Shown here: positions 7,790 through 17,799 of the stretch, piece after piece
How positions within the stretch are numbered: the first letter of the stretch is position 1
How the letters are laid out: every line of letters starts with the position of its first letter
NCBI GenBank assembly: GCA_016787085.1
Contig: JAEUVJ010000007.1
Span: 1 to 52,250, forward strand
DNA length: 52,250 nucleotides
Reading direction: 5' to 3'
Origin: Chitinophagaceae bacterium
Lineage (GTDB): Bacteria > Bacteroidota > Bacteroidia > Chitinophagales > Chitinophagaceae
Notes under the pieces: generated by a model
Database searches by the model: none
Told to the model about the DNA's origin: nothing
Seen by the model: only the letters and a program-made list of their open reading frames with translations
Position numbers and translations under genes: made by a program

Positions 7790-9370
7790 TCAGGCTTTAT
7801 ACTGAGGGATCAGGCTATTCGCCAGTTCCACCATCTTCTTCAATCCGTCTTCAGGCAGGTTTCCTTTTTTGAACTCAGCCATTACATCAGGTAACTTGTT
7901 ATCCATTTCCATTAAGAAATGCTCTTCAAACTCTTTTACCCTTTTCACCGGTACTTCTTTGATCAAACCGTTCGTACCGAGATAAATGATCGCCACCTGC
8001 TTCTCAACCGGGAAAGGTGAATATTGAGGTTGTTTCAATATCTCTACGTTACGGGCACCTTTGTCCAGTACGTTCTTTGTAGCAGCATCCAGGTCGCCCC
8101 CGAATTTAGAGAAGGCTTCCATCTCACGGTACAATGCCTGGTCAAGTTTAAGTGTACCTGCCACTTTTTTCATGGACTTGATCTGTGCATTACCACCTAC
8201 ACGGCTTACAGAGATACCTACGTTGATCGCGGGACGGATACCCGAGTTGAAAAGGTTTGTCTCCAGGAATATCTGTCCGTCGGTAATAGAGATAACGTTG
8301 GTAGGGATATAGGCGGATACGTCGCCTGCCTGTGTTTCGATGATCGGCAGCGCTGTCAACGATCCTCCTCCTTTAATAAGATGCCTGATAGAATCAGGAA
8401 CATCATTCATGTTCTTAGCTACTTTATCATCACTGATCACTTTGGCAGCCCTTTCCAGTAAGCGGCTATGGAGATAGAATACATCACCCGGGTAAGCCTC
8501 CCGACCCGGAGGGCGGCGGAGCAACAATGATACTTCACGATAAGCAACAGCCTGCTTGGAAAGGTCATCATAAATGATCAGCGCAGGACGTCCGGTATCA
8601 CGGAAGAATTCTCCGATAGCAGCACCAGCAAACGGAGCATAGAACTGCAAAGGGGCAGGATCAGATGCAGAGGCGGCTACGATCACAGTATACTCCATAG
8701 CACCGGCATCCTGTAACGTTTTCATTACTCCGGCAATGGTAGATGCCTTTTGGCCTATCGCTACATATATACAATAAACAGGTTTGCCTGCTGCGAAAAA
8801 TTCTTTTTGATTGATGATCGTATCAATCGCAATAGCTGTTTTCCCTGTCTGGCGGTCGCCAATGATCAGCTCACGCTGGCCACGGCCGATCGGGATCATC
8901 GCATCAATCGCTTTGATACCGGTTTGTAAAGGTTCTTTTACCGGCTCGCGGAAAATAACACCCGGCGCTTTTCTTTCCAGCGGCATTTCGTAACGTTCGC
9001 CGCTGATAGGGCCTCTGCCATCTATCGGTTCCCCTAAAGTATTCACCACACGGCCTACCATTCCTTTTCCTACTTTGATAGAAGCGATCTGGCCCGTACG
9101 CCGCACTTTAGCGCCTTCCTCAATATTACCAGTTTCACCCATCAATACCACCCCTACATTGTCTTCCTCCAGGTTCAATGCAATGGCACGAACGCCATTT
9201 TCAAATTCTACCAGTTCACCATAACGAACATTGCCCAATCCATATACACGGGCAATACCATCACCCACCTGTAATACTGTACCTACTTCTTCCAGGTCGG
9301 CGCTGGCGTTAAAATTGCTCAACTGCTGGCGCAGTATCGCACTTATTTCATCTGGTTTAATATCTGCCAT
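7790..9370 (-). CDS. atpA: F1 ATP synthase subunit alpha
   Basis: 526 residues, the usual length. The Walker A loop [13 protein letters not shown] (about 171-183), the stretch [18 protein letters not shown] and the alpha signature [13 protein letters not shown] (about 371-383) identify the non-catalytic nucleotide-binding subunit of the F1 headpiece, which with beta forms the catalytic hexamer. The gene is separated from atpH by a secreted protease gene and has its own promoter (9424-9455) and terminator (7736-7764). The gamma gene atpG, which normally follows atpA, is absent here. Confidence 0.98.
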   Translation of the reverse strand: MADIKPDEISAILRQQLSNFNASADLEEVGTVLQVGDGIARVYGLGNVRYGELVEFENGVRAIALNLEEDNVGVVLMGETGNIEEGAKVRRTGQIASIKVGKGMVGRVVNTLGEPIDGRGPISGERYEMPLERKAPGVIFREPVKEPLQTGIKAIDAMIPIGRGQRELIIGDRQTGKTAIAIDTIINQKEFFAAGKPVYCIYVAIGQKASTIAGVMKTLQDAGAMEYTVIVAASASDPAPLQFYAPFAGAAIGEFFRDTGRPALIIYDDLSKQAVAYREVSLLLRRPPGREAYPGDVFYLHSRLLERAAKVISDDKVAKNMNDVPDSIRHLIKGGGSLTALPIIETQAGDVSAYIPTNVISITDGQIFLETNLFNSGIRPAINVGISVSRVGGNAQIKSMKKVAGTLKLDQALYREMEAFSKFGGDLDAATKNVLDKGARNVEILKQPQYSPFPVEKQVAIIYLGTNGLIKEVPVKRVKEFEEHFLMEMDNKLPDVMAEFKKGNLPEDGLKKMVELANSLIPQYKA

Positions 9371-9423
9371 ATTCCGGTTGCTTTATAGTTTTGAAAGCTT
9401 TTGTAATCCTGATTTTCAGGCTG

Positions 9424-9455
9424 CAAAAGTAGGGTAACACACCCGGAGAAACAAA
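9424..9455 (-). promoter_or_regulatory. Dedicated promoter of atpA
   Basis: On the minus strand TTTG (9452-9455) and TACTTTTG (9424-9431) match the -33 and -7 consensus exactly with a 20-base spacer. The predicted transcript starts about 47 bases before the atpA ATG. It abuts the terminator of the upstream protease gene, as expected for a new transcription unit. Confidence 0.65.
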
Positions 9456-9485
9456 AAAAGGGATGGAAAGAATCCACCCCTTTTT
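9455..9485 (-). terminator. Hairpin terminator of the M43 protease gene
   Basis: AAAAAGGGATGG (9455-9466) pairs with CCACCCCTTTTT (9474-9485) with one G-T pair and a seven-base loop. On the minus strand the stem ends in a run of T. It lies 17 bases past the protease stop and isolates that gene from atpA. Confidence 0.75.
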
Positions 9486-9501
9486 ACAGGTTTACATTTG
9501 A

Positions 9502-12500
9502 TTACCTGACAATGATTTTTTCCACCATTTTGCCCGCCGGCAACTGTACATGGAGCATATAAACACCCCCTGCCAGCCCACTGATATTCAGTTTGGCCGG
9601 AGCAGCAGAGGCATTAACCTGGCTCCATCTTCTCACTAACTGACCCTGCATGTTCAGCAGTTGTACGTCGGCAGGAATAGTTGAACCCGAGATAAAGACG
9701 TTCAGGATATCTGTAGCCGGATTAGGTGTTACGGTAAGAGACAGGCCTGACTCATCAATTCTTGCCTGCCTGATCATGGAAAGCTTTGTTCTTTCATCTA
9801 TATCCGTCTGGCGAAGCCGGTAATAATAAAGGACTCCCGGCTGCACAAAATTGTCGGTAAATACATAATCGGTTTGGGTATTGACGGTGATCTTCCCGTC
9901 TACCCATCCTATTTCTTCAAAACGGGTACCGTCAGCGCTTCTTTCAATCGCAAACCCTTTATTATTCAATTCCCTGGAGGTGCTCCAGTTCAGTAGAATG
10001 GATTTCCGGACAGGCCTTGCTTCAAAGGTCAGCAGATCAACAGGCAGGCTGATATTGGGCGATGCCAGCATGAATTGTGAGAAGCCGGTGAAATTCCCTG
10101 TGAATGCATAATAACCGAAAGCAGACTGGTCGCTGAATGTTGGCGTAATGATCTGCGAATTGGTTGAATTTAGTGTACTGGCGAGACTGGTGCCGTCTGT
10201 CACTTTCAGGATCTTCAGTGTATTCAACGGTACTCCCGCATCTATCCATGCCTGTACTTCAGCGGTGCTGAAATAAAGTGTTCCTGTATATGTAACAGAC
10301 GTATTGGCTACTGAAGGGGATACCTGGATCACCTTTTCCGTTCTCAGGTATCCGCCGGTATTGGTGGTAACAGCTACCCGTGTATTTCCGGCCTGCGTCA
10401 AAGTAGCAGTGAGGCAACCGATATCCACATTAGCATTCTGAATACGTGCCAGTACCTGCCCATCGGCAGTACTCCGCAAATAAACATCCTGGTTGCTGAA
10501 TACATTCTCAGTGACCGGCTGGCTAACCGTACTTTCTATCCTTGTAGCATCAGTAGAAACAACCACATCATCAATCAAAAATGGAGGAGGTGTTCCATCC
10601 ACATTATCATTTGTCCATCTGAACCCTATTTTGAATGTAGTACTACTTAATAAAGCTGGTAAAGGAATGTTGGCTGTCGTAGCAGCCGGAGTTCCCTGGA
10701 ACCTGTAAGGAGTGGCGCCATTGGTAATTGTAACAAAATTGTTTCCATCCAATGAATACATGATACGGCCATAATCCCAGTAAGTAGTTCCGTCGAATTC
10801 TCCTTCAGATTTATATTTAAATGAAAGCGTAAGATTCGTTCCTCCTGTAGTGGTCATGAAGGGTGTAATGAGTACTACATCAGAAGTACTGGTGTTATCA
10901 TAGTCCAGAAAATTAGTCCCTGTATTATTAGTAATATGCGCCGACCCTCCTGTGATGCCAGCGCCGCCATTAGCACTGATGGTCCAGACATTGACGCCGG
11001 GCGTGCCTATGAAAGACCCGGTTGCCCAGCCTGAGACCGCACCATCAAAATTCTGGCTGAAAACAGTAATTGTTCCGTTATTGTTAATTACCGGTGCCAG
11101 GTCATTGTCCGTAACGGTTATCGTGTGTGTCTGGTTGACCGAACTGGCCACTACCCCGCCGCCGGTAATGTTATAGGTAAGCACAATGGTTTCTGCACTT
11201 TCTACGGTTGCATCATCATTGATCCTTATTGTAATGTTTTTTGTGGTATTGTCCCCGTTGGTAAAACTAACAGACGAAGGCGTTATCGTATAATCTGCCA
11301 CATCTGTGCCCGTACCTCCTTTTACAAATGTTACGGTTGCATTGCCCGATGCCGCTATAGCGGCTTTCAGGGAAACGGTCACCTCTTTATACCTGGGGCA
11401 GGTCAGCACCGTCGGGTTTTCGTTGGTAGCTGTGCTGCTGGTCAGAAAAGCGATGGCATTCGCTACCGGGGGAGAACAGGCATTAGAAGTAATTAATGTT
11501 ACCCTTCTTGGGCTGTTATCCATTACAGCCTGGCAGCGTGTAGCCTGATTAGCTGTGAATGTATTCATACAGCCGTCGTCACTGTAATCCATGTAATTCT
11601 CAAACATGCGCTGTGTTCCGTTACCAACACTGGGGCAGTTTTGCAAATACTGTCCTCCTCCAACTGTAGGGCAACCGGAGGTAGCATCTCTTTGCAGCGG
11701 CGTGTCACCGCAGAAGTCATTGCCGCAGGTGGCATCTCCCCAAATATGGCGCAATGCAAAAAAATGTCCCAGCTCGTGTGTGAGTGTTCTTCCAAGATTG
11801 TAGGGAGCGCCATAACCCGGGACAGCCACGCTACCTGTAGAGCCCGAAGCAATCACAACCCCCGCTGTTTGATCGGTCTCGCCATTGTCAGCAGGCAGGT
11901 CTGCTAGTCCTGATAAAGAGGGAAAAGTGGCATACCCCAGTAATCCGCTTGCATCCATCTCCAGTACCCATATATTGACATATCGGTAAGGGTCCCAGAT
12001 CGTCGCCGGTTTGATGGTTGCATCAACATAGGTCATCACGGCTACTTGACCTGCTATAGTATTGGTATTGTCCCATCCAAGAGCCTCACCATTGATCCTG
12101 TTAATACCTGGCTGTGCAAGTGGGGAACCTCCAGGATCTTGCTGCGCAAGGCAAAATTGTATTTGCACATCTCCTGCTACGCCATACGAAGAGCCTGAAA
12201 GATTTCTGTAATCTGCATTGATCTGGTTGAGCTGGGCCTGTACCTGTGCCTGGCTCACATTGGGTGAATTGACTCCGCCTTCTGCCTGCCCATTACGATA
12301 AATGACATGAAATACTACGGGCAAGGTAACCGGTCCTGTAAATGTCAGTCTGCTTTGTTCTCTTTGTTGGATCAACCTCGTTATTTCAGCCTCAAACAGG
12401 TCATCCCTGAACCCGCGGGCACGTGCCTGCTCCATCGTAACAGCAAATCCGCATTTCTCCTGTGCATACAAGTAAGAGTAAGAAAGTATAATAACGAGCA

Positions 12501-12525
12501 ATAAGGATAAGTATAATTTCTTCAT
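9502..12525 (-). CDS. Secreted M43-family (cytophagalysin-like) zinc metalloprotease
   Basis: 1007 residues. After a signal peptide (to about residue 21) comes a metzincin domain with the zinc site HELGHFFALRH (about 250-260) and Met-turn ENYMDYSDDGCM, characteristic of the M43 / pappalysin family of secreted endopeptidases. Next are a Calx-beta-like domain (about 370-475, DVADYTITPSSVSF, INDDATVESAETIVLTY), a jelly-roll-like region, a fibronectin-like module (LLTFEARPVRKSILLNW ... YYYRLRQTDIDE) and a T9SS type A sorting domain (VTPNPATDILNVF ... YMLHVQ ... EKIIVR). It is a surface or extracellular protease. It sits between atpH and atpA with its own terminator on each side. Confidence 0.92.
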   Translation of the reverse strand: MKKLYLSLLLVIILSYSYLYAQEKCGFAVTMEQARARGFRDDLFEAEITRLIQQREQSRLTFTGPVTLPVVFHVIYRNGQAEGGVNSPNVSQAQVQAQLNQINADYRNLSGSSYGVAGDVQIQFCLAQQDPGGSPLAQPGINRINGEALGWDNTNTIAGQVAVMTYVDATIKPATIWDPYRYVNIWVLEMDASGLLGYATFPSLSGLADLPADNGETDQTAGVVIASGSTGSVAVPGYGAPYNLGRTLTHELGHFFALRHIWGDATCGNDFCGDTPLQRDATSGCPTVGGGQYLQNCPSVGNGTQRMFENYMDYSDDGCMNTFTANQATRCQAVMDNSPRRVTLITSNACSPPVANAIAFLTSSTATNENPTVLTCPRYKEVTVSLKAAIAASGNATVTFVKGGTGTDVADYTITPSSVSFTNGDNTTKNITIRINDDATVESAETIVLTYNITGGGVVASSVNQTHTITVTDNDLAPVINNNGTITVFSQNFDGAVSGWATGSFIGTPGVNVWTISANGGAGITGGSAHITNNTGTNFLDYDNTSTSDVVLITPFMTTTGGTNLTLSFKYKSEGEFDGTTYWDYGRIMYSLDGNNFVTITNGATPYRFQGTPAATTANIPLPALLSSTTFKIGFRWTNDNVDGTPPPFLIDDVVVSTDATRIESTVSQPVTENVFSNQDVYLRSTADGQVLARIQNANVDIGCLTATLTQAGNTRVAVTTNTGGYLRTEKVIQVSPSVANTSVTYTGTLYFSTAEVQAWIDAGVPLNTLKILKVTDGTSLASTLNSTNSQIITPTFSDQSAFGYYAFTGNFTGFSQFMLASPNISLPVDLLTFEARPVRKSILLNWSTSRELNNKGFAIERSADGTRFEEIGWVDGKITVNTQTDYVFTDNFVQPGVLYYYRLRQTDIDERTKLSMIRQARIDESGLSLTVTPNPATDILNVFISGSTIPADVQLLNMQGQLVRRWSQVNASAAPAKLNISGLAGGVYMLHVQLPAGKMVEKIIVR

Positions 12526-12604
12526 AACAGTTGTTTTTTAGCGTAGAAACTAAAGTTACACATTATATAATATATATCGTTCAGGCGTTTTTTTACAGAA
12601 CAAA

Positions 12605-12631
12605 AAGCCCGCTTGCAATGCAAACGGGCTT
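12605..12631 (-). terminator. Hairpin terminator behind atpH
   Basis: AAGCCCG (12605-12611) and CGGGCTT (12625-12631) form the outer stem, extended by TTGCA/TGCAA across one mismatch. The minus-strand tail is TTTTTG. It lies 23 bases past the atpH stop and ends the atpBEFH transcript before the protease gene. Confidence 0.8.
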
Positions 12632-12653
12632 GTAACGTTTTTGGATGCCTGCT

Positions 12654-13217
12654 TTACCGTATCTTATAAATAAAATCGTTGTTCTCGAATTGCTTCGCAA
12701 TGGCCCTGAGGTCATACGCTACGCTGGCGTCAACGAGTTTATCTTCTACCTGCAATTTGAAACCGCCGATAATGTCTTTATCAATTTTTTCTTCCAGTTC
12801 AATATTGTCAAAGCCTCCCGATTTTTTGACCTGTGTAATAATAGCATCTTTGACCTCATTGCTGACCGGGTGTGCAGTGGTGATTTGTACTGTACGAATA
12901 CCTTTTTGCTCTTTGTACTGTTTAATAAAAGAAGTAATGATCTCAGGCAAGTGACTTTCCCTGCTTTTCGTAACCAGCAGCCTGTTGAACGCAGCTGTAA
13001 GCTGGTTTATTTTTCCGTTGGTGACCGCTTCTAATATTTTTGCTTTCTTATCATTTTTGATGATCGGGCTCTTCAGAAAATTGACAAAATCACGATTGCT
13101 TTTACAGGCTGACTGCAGCCATAACATATCAGCATACACCTGCTCCAGTTGTCCTTTTTCAACAGCCAGATCGAGTAATGATTTTGCGTAGCGGGAGGCG
13201 AGACGTGGATTAGGCAT
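12654..13217 (-). CDS. atpH: F1 ATP synthase subunit delta
   Basis: 187 residues starting MPNPRLASRYAKSLLDLAVE, the standard delta N-terminus, so the ATG at 13217 is chosen over one 27 bases upstream. The C-terminal signature GGFKLQVEDKLVDASVAYDL is present. Delta (OSCP) joins the b-subunit stator to the top of the alpha3-beta3 head. Last gene of the atpB-E-F-H operon, 61 bases after atpF, with a small inverted repeat in that gap. Confidence 0.95.
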   Translation of the reverse strand: MPNPRLASRYAKSLLDLAVEKGQLEQVYADMLWLQSACKSNRDFVNFLKSPIIKNDKKAKILEAVTNGKINQLTAAFNRLLVTKSRESHLPEIITSFIKQYKEQKGIRTVQITTAHPVSNEVKDAIITQVKKSGGFDNIELEEKIDKDIIGGFKLQVEDKLVDASVAYDLRAIAKQFENNDFIYKIR

Positions 13218-13229
13218 AGTGTAAAGTTT

Positions 13230-13274
13230 CAAGGCGCAAGGCACAAGCTAAACCTTCTTGTACCGTGAGCCTTG
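13230..13274. repeat. Imperfect inverted repeat between atpF and atpH
   Basis: CAAGGC (13230-13235) is inverted as GCCTTG (13269-13274), and ACAAG (13243-13247) as CTTGT (13257-13261). The sequence is built from AAGG/CACAAG-like words. It lies inside the atp operon 12 bases before the atpH ATG in the direction of transcription, and could fold in the mRNA. Confidence 0.45.
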
Positions 13275-13278
13275 TTTC

Positions 13279-13773
13279 TTAATTTAATTTTACTTCATTC
13301 ACCAGCCCTTTAATATGGGCTTCCTGTGCATCTTTATTTCCGAGTTCTTTACGAAGCACTTTCTCCGTCACTTCGATCACCAGTTTACCTACCTGGTTCT
13401 TAACCTCGGTCAGGGCGGCCATCTTTTGTGTATTGATAGCAGCCTGTGCTTCTGTCACGATCTTATTCGCTTCTACCTTCGCCTGCTCTTTGGCTTCATT
13501 GATGATCTTGTCTTTTGTTTCCCTGGCTTCTTTAAGCAGGTGGGCTCTTTCTTCACGGGCACTGGCGAGCAATGCTTCGTTCTCGCTTTTCAACTGCGCC
13601 ATCTCAGCTTTTACTTTTTCAGCTGTTTCCAGTGAACTGGCAATGCTTTGCTCACGGTCGCGGAGACCTTTGATGATAGCCGGCCATGCCATTTTTTTCA
13701 GGAGAAAAAAAACGATCAGGAACGCCAGCAGCGTCCAGATCAACAAACCAAATTCAGGAGTAAGAAGTTGCAT
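13279..13773 (-). CDS. atpF: F0 ATP synthase subunit b
   Basis: 164 residues. One N-terminal membrane segment (about 7-27, FGLLIWTLLAFLIVFFLLKK) is followed by a long, highly charged coiled coil (LETAEKVKAEMAQLKSENEA and following). This is the peripheral stator stalk of ATP synthase, anchored in the inner membrane and bound to delta and alpha. Length and position between atpE and atpH are as usual in Bacteroidota. Confidence 0.96.
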   Translation of the reverse strand: MQLLTPEFGLLIWTLLAFLIVFFLLKKMAWPAIIKGLRDREQSIASSLETAEKVKAEMAQLKSENEALLASAREERAHLLKEARETKDKIINEAKEQAKVEANKIVTEAQAAINTQKMAALTEVKNQVGKLVIEVTEKVLRKELGNKDAQEAHIKGLVNEVKLN

Positions 13774-13800
13774 AGTTTATAAATTCCAGATTAGAAATTC

Positions 13801-13855
13801 CATCCTTCGTTACACTCAGGATGACAACCTTGTCATGCTGAGCTTGCCGAAGCAT
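13801..13855. repeat. REP-like hairpin repeat between atpE and atpF
   Basis: A stepped inverted repeat: TTCG (13806-13809) with CGAA (13848-13851), CTCAG (13815-13819) with CTGAG (13838-13842), and ATGACAA (13821-13827) with TTGTCAT (13830-13836) around CC. The right half contains TGTCATGCTGAGCTTG, a word I recognise as recurrent between genes in Bacteroidota. It lies within the atp operon and could act as an mRNA stabiliser or processing site between atpE and atpF. Confidence 0.65.
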
Positions 13856-13937
13856 ATTTTTGTTGTTTTTTCTTTGGGATTTTAAGAACTGCATCCTCCG
13901 CCCTGTGCTTTGGATGCAGTAATTTTTTCCAACAATG

Positions 13938-15397
<1,460 letters not shown>

Positions 15398-15416
15398 ACC
15401 TTCCTGAAATTTGGCG

Positions 15417-15424
15417 CAAAGATA
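15417..15424 (-). promoter_or_regulatory. -7 promoter element of the atpB operon
   Basis: TATCTTTG on the minus strand matches the TAnnTTTG consensus exactly, 20 bases before the atpB ATG. No good TTTG -33 element is found at the expected distance, so support is partial. Confidence 0.45.
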
Positions 15425-15538
15425 AGGGGGAGGGGATGAAAAACCTTGAGTTACCCCAAAATGAATCGGGGTTACAAAACGCCTTATAGGGTTGACAGAA
15501 ATATGGAAATATTATTAAATCTCTTAAACAGTTTAGCC

Positions 15539-15859
15539 ATGAAAAAAAGTTTCTTAATTCCCGCTCTTGCAGTTAGTCTTTTTTTTGTCTCCTGCCAGAA
15601 ATCAAGCCTGTCTCCTCTTGATGATAGCGGTATTGTGACTGCCCGCCGCGGAGCTGATGACCCGGTTGTTGCCCCTCCTGCCAATTTACCTGCAGCCGTT
15701 CTGTCCTCTTTTAATGCACGGTACCCGAATGCTGCCAGGACTGAATGGCAGGCCGAAGACGATAATACCTGGAAAGTGAAATTTTTCCTTGGTACTCAAC
15801 GCTGGGTCGCTTTTTTTAAAGCAGATGGTACATTTATATCTGCCCAGCCTAAAAACTAA
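15539..15859 (+). CDS. Small lipoprotein with PepSY-like fold
   Basis: 106 residues from the ATG at 15539, which yields a lipoprotein signal (MKKSFLIPALAVSLFFVSC, Cys at 19). Longer in-frame starts upstream lack this. The mature part has LPAAVLSSFNARYPNAARTE ... WKVKFFLGTQRWVAFFKADG, the beta-lactamase-inhibitor-like or PepSY-like pattern of small exported Bacteroidota proteins (YPNA..EW, then two beta strands). Such proteins lie in the periplasm or on the outer membrane; their ligand is unknown. Monocistronic, divergent from atpB. Confidence 0.75.
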   Translation: MKKSFLIPALAVSLFFVSCQKSSLSPLDDSGIVTARRGADDPVVAPPANLPAAVLSSFNARYPNAARTEWQAEDDNTWKVKFFLGTQRWVAFFKADGTFISAQPKN

Positions 15860-15870
15860 AAGAACCTGAT

Positions 15871-15905
15871 AAAAGAGCCGGGTAAAATAATCACCCGGCT
15901 CTTTT
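15871..15905. terminator. Bidirectional hairpin terminator
   Basis: AAAAGAGCCGGGT (15871-15883) and ACCCGGCTCTTTT (15893-15905) form a 13-bp stem with a nine-base loop, between the convergent lipoprotein and ABC transporter genes. Confidence 0.88.
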
Positions 15906-15929
15906 CATATAGTTTAAAACTTTCCCGGT

Positions 15930-17690
15930 CTAGATCTTTGCTACGTGTTTTTCAAACTGCATCTCATGCAATTTGGCATAAAAACCACCCTTCGCCAGCA
16001 GTTCGGCATGGCTGCCCATTTCCCGGATCTCTCCCCTGTCCAGCACTATGATCTTATCGGCTTTGCGGATGGTGGAAAGGCGATGAGCGATCACAATAGA
16101 TGTCCTGCCTTTTATTAACGTATCAATTGCCTGCTGGATCAGCATTTCACTTTCCGTATCTACCGAAGAAGTAGCTTCATCCAGTATCAGAATGGACGGG
16201 TCATATAGTAAGGCCCTGATAAAAGAAAGCAACTGTCGTTGCCCGAGAGAAAGTGTTACACCTCTTTCCATCACATTATAGTCATACCCGCCTGGTAAGC
16301 GCATAATGAAATCATGCATGCCAATAAGCCGGGCAGCTTCAATGACCTTTACATTTGATATATCAGAGTTACGCAACGTGATATTATCCATGACTGAGCC
16401 CGAGAAAAGGAAAACATCCTGTAATACCACGCCGATATTCCTGCGCAATATATCCGGTTCATAATCCTCAATAGTTACATCATCGATCCGTATTGCTCCT
16501 TTCTGAATATGATACAGGCGGTTCAGCAAACTGATAATAGTCGTTTTACCGCTGCCCGTATGCCCGACGATAGCAATGGTCTCTCCTGCTTTGATCTGAA
16601 AGCTCACATCCTTCAATACATAATTGGCATCATTGTAAGCAAACCACACTTTATCAAATGCAACAGCCCCTTTCAATACTTCCGGAGTCTTTTTATACCC
16701 ACCTTGCGGCGGTTTAGGCACATCGTCATTGTCCAGCACTTTGAATACTCTCTCGCTGGCAATGATGCCCATTTGCAGTACATTGAATTTATCCGCCAGC
16801 ACCCGCAACGGACGAAACAAGAGATTCAGGCAAAGAATAAAAGATATGATGGTTCCGGCTTCGGTTCTTTGCCCTGCGCCATACCACACGATCAGGCCGG
16901 TGGATGTTGCCAGGACAATTTCCACGAGAGGGAAAAAGACCGAGTAAGCAAATATGGCTTTAATATTGGCGTTGCGGTGTTCCCGGTTGATCTTTTTAAA
17001 CTTGCTGAACTCTCTTTCTTCAGCAGAAAAAGCCTGCACTACCGCCATACCGGTCAGGTGCTCCTGTACAAAAGCATTCAGCGCAGCGACGGCATTTCTC
17101 ACCCTGAAGAATGAGCGGTTGATGCTTTCTTTGAAATAATACGTGGCAATGATCATGATCGGGAAAGGGATCAGCGCAATAAGTGTCAGTTGCCAGTCGG
17201 CCCAGAACATATACCCGAGTACGCAAATAATAGAGAGCAGGTCAGCAATAATGGGTACGAGACCCTCTGCAAAAATATCGTTGATGGATTCAATATCATT
17301 GATCGTTCGGGTAGTGAGTGTCCCTATCGGTGTTTTATCAAACTGGGAAAGATTCAGTCCAAGTATCTTTCTATACACCGCTATCCGCATATCTTTTACC
17401 ACAGACTGACCGAGCCAGTTGGTAATAAATGAGAATAGAAATCGCAGGGCGGTTTCCACTAATAACAAACCGATCTGTATAAGGGTCATATAAATGACCA
17501 TACTTTCAAAAGACCGTGCAATGTAATGATCAACTGTCCATTGGATCAGCAAGGGACGCACCGGTGTAATAATGGCGAGTACAATTGCCAGCACAACCGA
17601 CCAGTAGAACTTCCTTTTGTAAGGCGAAGCATAGCCAAATACCCGGCGCAGTAATGCAAAATCAAAAAATGTTTTCCTGGTCTCAGCCAA
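15930..17690 (-). CDS. ABC exporter, fused permease and ATPase (MsbA-like)
   Basis: 586 residues. Six membrane helices (about 20-310) are followed by an ATPase domain with Walker A GHTGSGKTT, signature LSLGQRQLLS, Walker B ILILDEATSSVD and switch IAHRLSTI. This is the half-size exporter fold that works as a homodimer; members move lipids, lipopolysaccharide cores or drugs. The start appears to be TTG at 17690: an in-frame stop lies 11 codons upstream with no ATG between, and the next internal Met would remove the first helix. The substrate cannot be told from sequence. Confidence 0.9.
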   Translation of the reverse strand: MAETRKTFFDFALLRRVFGYASPYKRKFYWSVVLAIVLAIITPVRPLLIQWTVDHYIARSFESMVIYMTLIQIGLLLVETALRFLFSFITNWLGQSVVKDMRIAVYRKILGLNLSQFDKTPIGTLTTRTINDIESINDIFAEGLVPIIADLLSIICVLGYMFWADWQLTLIALIPFPIMIIATYYFKESINRSFFRVRNAVAALNAFVQEHLTGMAVVQAFSAEEREFSKFKKINREHRNANIKAIFAYSVFFPLVEIVLATSTGLIVWYGAGQRTEAGTIISFILCLNLLFRPLRVLADKFNVLQMGIIASERVFKVLDNDDVPKPPQGGYKKTPEVLKGAVAFDKVWFAYNDANYVLKDVSFQIKAGETIAIVGHTGSGKTTIISLLNRLYHIQKGAIRIDDVTIEDYEPDILRRNIGVVLQDVFLFSGSVMDNITLRNSDISNVKVIEAARLIGMHDFIMRLPGGYDYNVMERGVTLSLGQRQLLSFIRALLYDPSILILDEATSSVDTESEMLIQQAIDTLIKGRTSIVIAHRLSTIRKADKIIVLDRGEIREMGSHAELLAKGGFYAKLHEMQFEKHVAKI

Positions 17691-17712
17691 AATGATCGTG
17701 TTGATGAATGGG

Positions 17713-17740
17713 CAAAACTAAGAGAAAGCTAAGAGCCAAA
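17713..17740 (-). promoter_or_regulatory. Probable promoter of the ABC exporter
   Basis: TAGTTTTG (17713-17720, minus strand) matches the -7 consensus exactly. A TTTG at 17737-17740 could serve as -33, but the 16-base spacer is shorter than usual. Confidence 0.4.
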
Positions 17741-17799
17741 GAGATAAAGAGTTGAAAAATTGTACAGGCGGAAACAGATTGGCATTACCTGGTCATGTC

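Noticed and set aside
13230..13274. Terminator between atpF and atpH
   Set aside because: The inverted repeat is broken by many mismatches and has no T run; both genes belong to one operon.
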